The notes beneath the pieces were generated by a model. The model ran no database searches, was not told the origin of the DNA, and saw nothing but the letters and a program-made list of their open reading frames with translations. The position numbers and the translations under genes were made by a program. Below are positions 34,726 through 36,004 of a stretch of 36,004 nucleotides of DNA, one piece after another. The DNA is from Prochlorococcus sp. AG-402-A08 (GTDB lineage: Bacteria > Cyanobacteriota > Cyanobacteriia > PCC-6307 > Cyanobiaceae). The stretch lies in NCBI GenBank assembly GCA_003279585.1, contig QCHH01000012.1:1-36004 (forward strand), written 5' to 3'. The first letter of the stretch is position 1; each line of letters opens with the position of its first letter.

Positions 34726-34974
34726 ATGACCATTTACATCGGGAATCTCTCGTTTGATGCTGAAGTTGAAGATATTGTCGGAGTATTTAGTAGTTATGGT
34801 GAAGTCACTAATTGTAAGCTTCCTTTAGAAAGGGAAACAGGAAGGAAAAGAGGTTTCGCTTTTGTTGATATGGGTGACGATAGTCAAGAACAAAAGGCCA
34901 TTGATGACCTTCAAGATGTTGAATGGATGGGCAGAGCTATCAGGGTCACAAAAGCAAGACCTAAAAACAATTAA
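34726..34974 (+). CDS. RRM-type RNA-binding protein
   Basis: 82 residues, a single RNA recognition motif. RNP2 is IYIGNL (3-8), RNP1 is RKRGFAFVDM (about 44-53, with the two aromatic stacking residues), and the closing strand is WMGRAIRVTKARPK. No Gly-rich tail is present, so it is the short type. Cyanobacterial Rbp proteins of this kind respond to cold or light and bind mRNAs; some help target mRNAs to thylakoids. The ATG at 34726 begins right at the motif. Confidence 0.93.
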   Translation: MTIYIGNLSFDAEVEDIVGVFSSYGEVTNCKLPLERETGRKRGFAFVDMGDDSQEQKAIDDLQDVEWMGRAIRVTKARPKNN

Positions 34975-35079
34975 TTTAGATACAATTCCTTTACAAGACT
35001 GATGGAGATAAAAGAGTCTTCACCTAGATTGATTATATTTTTGAATTTTTAATTAATTTTAGATTTCAGTCTATTAGCG

Positions 35080-35111
35080 ATTACAGCATTTTCTCAAATT
35101 AATGCTGTAAT
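35080..35111. repeat. Perfect 11-bp inverted repeat ahead of the two-helix membrane gene
   Basis: ATTACAGCATT (35080-35090) and AATGCTGTAAT (35101-35111) flank a 10-base spacer, ending 29 bp before the ATG at 35141. No T run follows, so it is a leader stem or an operator rather than a terminator. Confidence 0.7.
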
Positions 35112-35140
35112 GATAGGAAGTTCAGAGAGATCCCTTATTA

Positions 35141-35413
35141 ATGGTTTACTCAACAATCCCTTTCTCAACAATCACTTTTGGTGGATTTAATCCTTTGGCC
35201 GCAATTGCAGGTTTAGTGATCTTTTTTCAAATCTTTCAAATTTATTACTATGGATTACCTGAGAATGAACCATCAGTTGAGCTTTCTGAATCTGGTTCTT
35301 ATAAATACCTTCAAAAACAATTTATTGGTGTTCAAGTTGTAACTGCTCTTATTGCTGCCTCAGTTATGCTTGCAGGACCTGATAAAATATTTTTCCCTTT
35401 TAAATATTTTTAA
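35141..35413 (+). CDS. Conserved-looking two-helix membrane protein
   Basis: 90 residues with an ATG start. Two membrane helices (about 17-37, PLAAIAGLVIFFQIFQIYYYG; about 61-79, FIGVQVVTALIAASVMLAG) are joined by an acidic, Ser-rich loop (ENEPSVELSESGS). No known family is recognised. It has its own leader dyad and a strong terminator, so it is probably a single-gene transcript. The size and helix pairing resemble small thylakoid or cytoplasmic-membrane accessory proteins, but there are no chlorophyll-binding-type motifs to support that. Confidence 0.7.
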   Translation: MVYSTIPFSTITFGGFNPLAAIAGLVIFFQIFQIYYYGLPENEPSVELSESGSYKYLQKQFIGVQVVTALIAASVMLAGPDKIFFPFKYF

Positions 35414-35443
35414 GTTCAATATAAATAAAATAGATCTTAGTTC

Positions 35444-35472
35444 AAAAAAGCAGCTCAATGAGCTGCTTTTTT
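35444..35472 (+). terminator. Intrinsic terminator after the two-helix membrane gene (also symmetric on -)
   Basis: The stem GCAGCTC / GAGCTGC (35450-35456 and 35460-35466) has loop AAT, flanked by A6 before and T6 after. It is the strongest hairpin in the right part of the window and ends the gene that stops at 35413. Confidence 0.9.
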
Positions 35473-35570
35473 ATGCATTAAAAAATCATTGCAAATTAAG
35501 ATAAAATTATAAATAGGAGTAAAATATCTAACCTTTTCGGTTTGATGGTGCATTTGGAAATCATCACTTT

Positions 35571-35594
35571 GTTCATTATGAACATCAATTGATG
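35571..35594. repeat. Two adjacent palindromes upstream of the 61-aa ORF
   Basis: GTTCAT-T-ATGAAC (35571-35583) and CATCAATTGATG (35583-35594) share a base. They lie about 40-60 bp ahead of the ATG at 35633, where operators often sit, in an otherwise featureless AT-rich stretch. Confidence 0.55.
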
Positions 35595-35632
35595 GATTTC
35601 ATGTTTTAAATAAATTATCTAATTAAGTTATT

Positions 35633-35818
35633 ATGAAATCAAATCAAAATATTAATAATAATTCTCAAAATATAGTTGATAAAAACCAAAAGGTATTTCT
35701 AGGTGAAGATATTCAAAACCTTAATTACTTATACCCCAATGGTCATAGAATAACTTATCAAATGAGATGGTTCAAAGGGAGTAGGTATACAGGTTTTGAA
35801 TCTGATCTCGCTGCATAA
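35633..35818 (+). CDS. Small hypothetical protein (61 aa)
   Basis: ATG to TAA, 61 residues. The first 20 are Asn/Gln/Lys-rich and low in complexity. Residues about 22-61 are better ordered (FLGEDIQNLNYLYPNGHRITYQMRWFKGSRYTGFESDLA), with many aromatics and the pattern YPNGHRITYQMRWFKG that looks like a small beta-hairpin domain. No membrane helix. I do not recognise it. Only 35 bp separate it from the next small ORF on the same strand. The aromatic C-terminal part is the main reason to accept it as coding. Confidence 0.5.
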   Translation: MKSNQNINNNSQNIVDKNQKVFLGEDIQNLNYLYPNGHRITYQMRWFKGSRYTGFESDLAA

Positions 35819-35853
35819 AGAATTCAACATTATTTTTGATAAATAAAAATGAA

Positions 35854-35970
35854 ATGAGAAAATCTAAAAAAACTAATCAAAGTAATCCTGAACCATATGA
35901 AGATATGCTTAGATTACAGAAACTTGACCCCTATGAATCACAAATCAAATCAAATTCTAAAACCAAATAA
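35854..35970 (+). CDS. Possible 38-aa small ORF
   Basis: ATG to TAA, 38 residues, highly charged: it begins MRKSKKTNQSNPEP, then YEDMLRLQKLDPYESQ in the middle, and ends Lys-rich. No domain is recognised. The central segment EPYEDMLRLQKLDPYE is ordered enough to be a real helix. It follows the 61-aa ORF by 35 bp, so the two might be co-transcribed. Coding status is uncertain. Confidence 0.35.
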   Translation: MRKSKKTNQSNPEPYEDMLRLQKLDPYESQIKSNSKTK

Positions 35971-36004
35971 GAAATGAATTGATTAGCTTAATAATAAAAA
36001 GCCT

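Noticed and set aside
34995-35020. AAGACT...AGTCTT hairpin after the RRM gene as a terminator
   Set aside because: A 6-bp stem with a 14-base loop and no T run; too weak to call.

Overview
The window is chromosomal DNA from a marine picocyanobacterium, most likely Prochlorococcus. The main reasons are the AT-rich composition (by eye, GC in the mid-thirties), photosystem I genes (psaI, psaL, psaA, psaB), a ferredoxin-dependent glutamate synthase, LL-diaminopimelate aminotransferase, a CbiG-CobJ fusion, an Sll0418-type plastoquinone/tocopherol methyltransferase, and an RNase E ending in the cyanobacterial PNPase-docking basic tail. I see no tRNA or rRNA gene, CRISPR array, insertion sequence, integrase or prophage. 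Almost everything is compact core genome. The ends (1-1170 and 34975-36004) carry the small unrecognised genes.

Layout. 1-1166: three small proteins with one predicted membrane helix each; the first is cut by the window edge and carries an 18-bp tandem repeat, and the third (44 aa) shares a motif with the first. 1159-4262: envelope genes, namely a divergent pair of a penicillin-recognising serine hydrolase and an NlpC/P60 peptidase, a polyprenyl-phosphate glycosyltransferase, and an anchored HEAT-like protein that overlaps the glycosyltransferase end. 4340-9909: photosystem I, with psaI-psaL on + and psaA-psaB on -, the two units converging on back-to-back terminators. The psaA leader hides its Shine-Dalgarno in a small hairpin. 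10480-18242: cbiG-cobJ and lipA on +, then a YciI-like gene and glsF (Fd-GOGAT) on -.

18521-23283: the str operon rpsL-rpsG-fusA-tuf-rpsJ, with strong dyads between tuf and rpsJ. 23344-24941: a LON-substrate-domain protein and the MPBQ/MSBQ methyltransferase. 24943-28827: pheA (-), a DUF1997-like gene (+), then rnhB and rne (-). Across a 389-bp divergent gap lie dapL, clpS and a CPBP membrane protease on +, the last overlapping a B12-binding-type radical SAM gene by 79 bp tail to tail. 33530-36004: an AbrB-type membrane protein, a small Trp-rich protein, rpsU (too short for many gene finders), an RRM protein, a two-helix membrane protein with a perfect inverted repeat in its leader, and two very small ORFs.

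How it fits together: photosystem I reduces the ferredoxin that Fd-GOGAT uses to assimilate ammonium. The quinone methyltransferase supplies plastoquinone and tocopherol, and the str operon supplies the translation machinery. RNase E handles mRNA turnover, ClpS feeds the Clp protease, and RNase HII removes ribonucleotides from DNA. No complete new multi-gene system is evident. The points most worth a second look are the loss of both Zn-link cysteines in RNase E, two active-site substitutions in RNase HII, the psaA leader, the related tail-anchored small proteins at the left edge, a 44-codon ORF in the psaA upstream region, and several perfect dyads with no assigned role.
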